The notes under the pieces are model-generated. The model was not told the DNA's origin and did not search any database. It saw nothing but the letters and a program-made list of their open reading frames with translations. Of a stretch of 5,844 nucleotides of DNA, positions 5,754 to 5,844 are shown piece after piece; positions within the stretch are counted from its first letter, which is position 1; every line of letters starts with the position of its first letter. The stretch is from Chitinophagaceae bacterium (GTDB lineage: Bacteria > Bacteroidota > Bacteroidia > Chitinophagales > Chitinophagaceae), in contig CANCKV010000246.1 in NCBI GenBank assembly GCA_947378615.1, forward strand, positions 1-5,844, read 5' to 3'. The translations under genes and the position numbers were made by a program.

Positions 5754-5783
5754 AATATAATATCAAACGAAATAAGGTGTCAA
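5754..5783 (-). promoter_or_regulatory. putative promoter of the CAP gene
   Basis: Read on the minus strand, TTGACA (5783-5778) and TATATT (5759-5754) are separated by 18 bp. The TTG also suits the Bacteroidota -33 element, though the -7 region only loosely fits TAnnTTTG. Transcription would start around 5747, giving a leader of roughly 30 nt before the ATG at 5717. This supports the shorter start for the CAP gene. Confidence 0.45.
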
Positions 5784-5814
5784 GCAATTAACTAATATTT
5801 AAATAAGATACACT

Positions 5815-5844
5815 TTGATATCAAGTATAAATCCAATCTTGATA
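5815..5844. promoter_or_regulatory. TATCAA/TTGATA inverted repeats upstream of the CAP promoter
   Basis: TTGATATCAA (5815-5824) is a perfect 10-bp palindrome. Its right half also begins a second inverted repeat, TATCAAG (5819-5825) with CTTGATA (5838-5844), separated by 12 bp. A lone TATCAA occurs at 5761-5766 inside the promoter spacer. Repeated half-sites around a promoter can be an operator. The window ends here, so the full extent is not visible, and AT-rich palindromes arise easily by chance. Confidence 0.3.

Overview
The window looks like chromosomal DNA from an AT-rich member of the Bacteroidota. This rests on the protein flavour (a NYPHMPTG-type aminotransferase beside a short prephenate dehydrogenase, a CAP-domain protein with an ...LLNA/Q export signal), the lack of Shine-Dalgarno sequences before the starts, and AT-rich spacers built from short near-repeats of words such as ATTATCAATTAT or CATCATTCAT. 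A class such as Saprospiria, Chitinophagia or Sphingobacteriia is plausible, but I cannot settle it from one window.

Left half (1-3240), plus strand: a possible 10-codon tail of an upstream gene, then ispE (MEP isoprenoid pathway), a fold-type I aminotransferase, and tyrA (prephenate dehydrogenase). The aminotransferase and tyrA are 74 bp apart and form a natural pair: TyrA makes 4-hydroxyphenylpyruvate, and an aminotransferase of this family could convert it to tyrosine. The spacer between them folds into a long imperfect hairpin that includes the aminotransferase stop codon. The leader before the aminotransferase holds a 24-codon phenylalanine-rich reading frame followed by a GC-rich hairpin, a possible but unproven attenuator.

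Middle (3241-3647): a 407-bp spacer between convergent genes. It holds a 48-codon reading frame of unknown status and, overlapping its end, four copies of an ACTAATTTGAA-like word set exactly 20 bp apart.

Right half (3648-5844), minus strand: a DUF2779 protein that combines a Cas4/RecB-like PD-(D/E)XK domain with its four cysteines and a DEDD-type exonuclease-like domain, and upstream of it a small exported CAP-domain protein with a recognisable promoter. The ATG at 5717 is the better start for the CAP gene. These two genes share a strand and a 54-bp spacer but no obvious function.

I see no CRISPR array, transposase, tRNA or rRNA. Most of the window is ordinary housekeeping. The parts most worth a second look are the DUF2779 double-nuclease protein, the 20-bp periodic array, and the Phe-rich leader.
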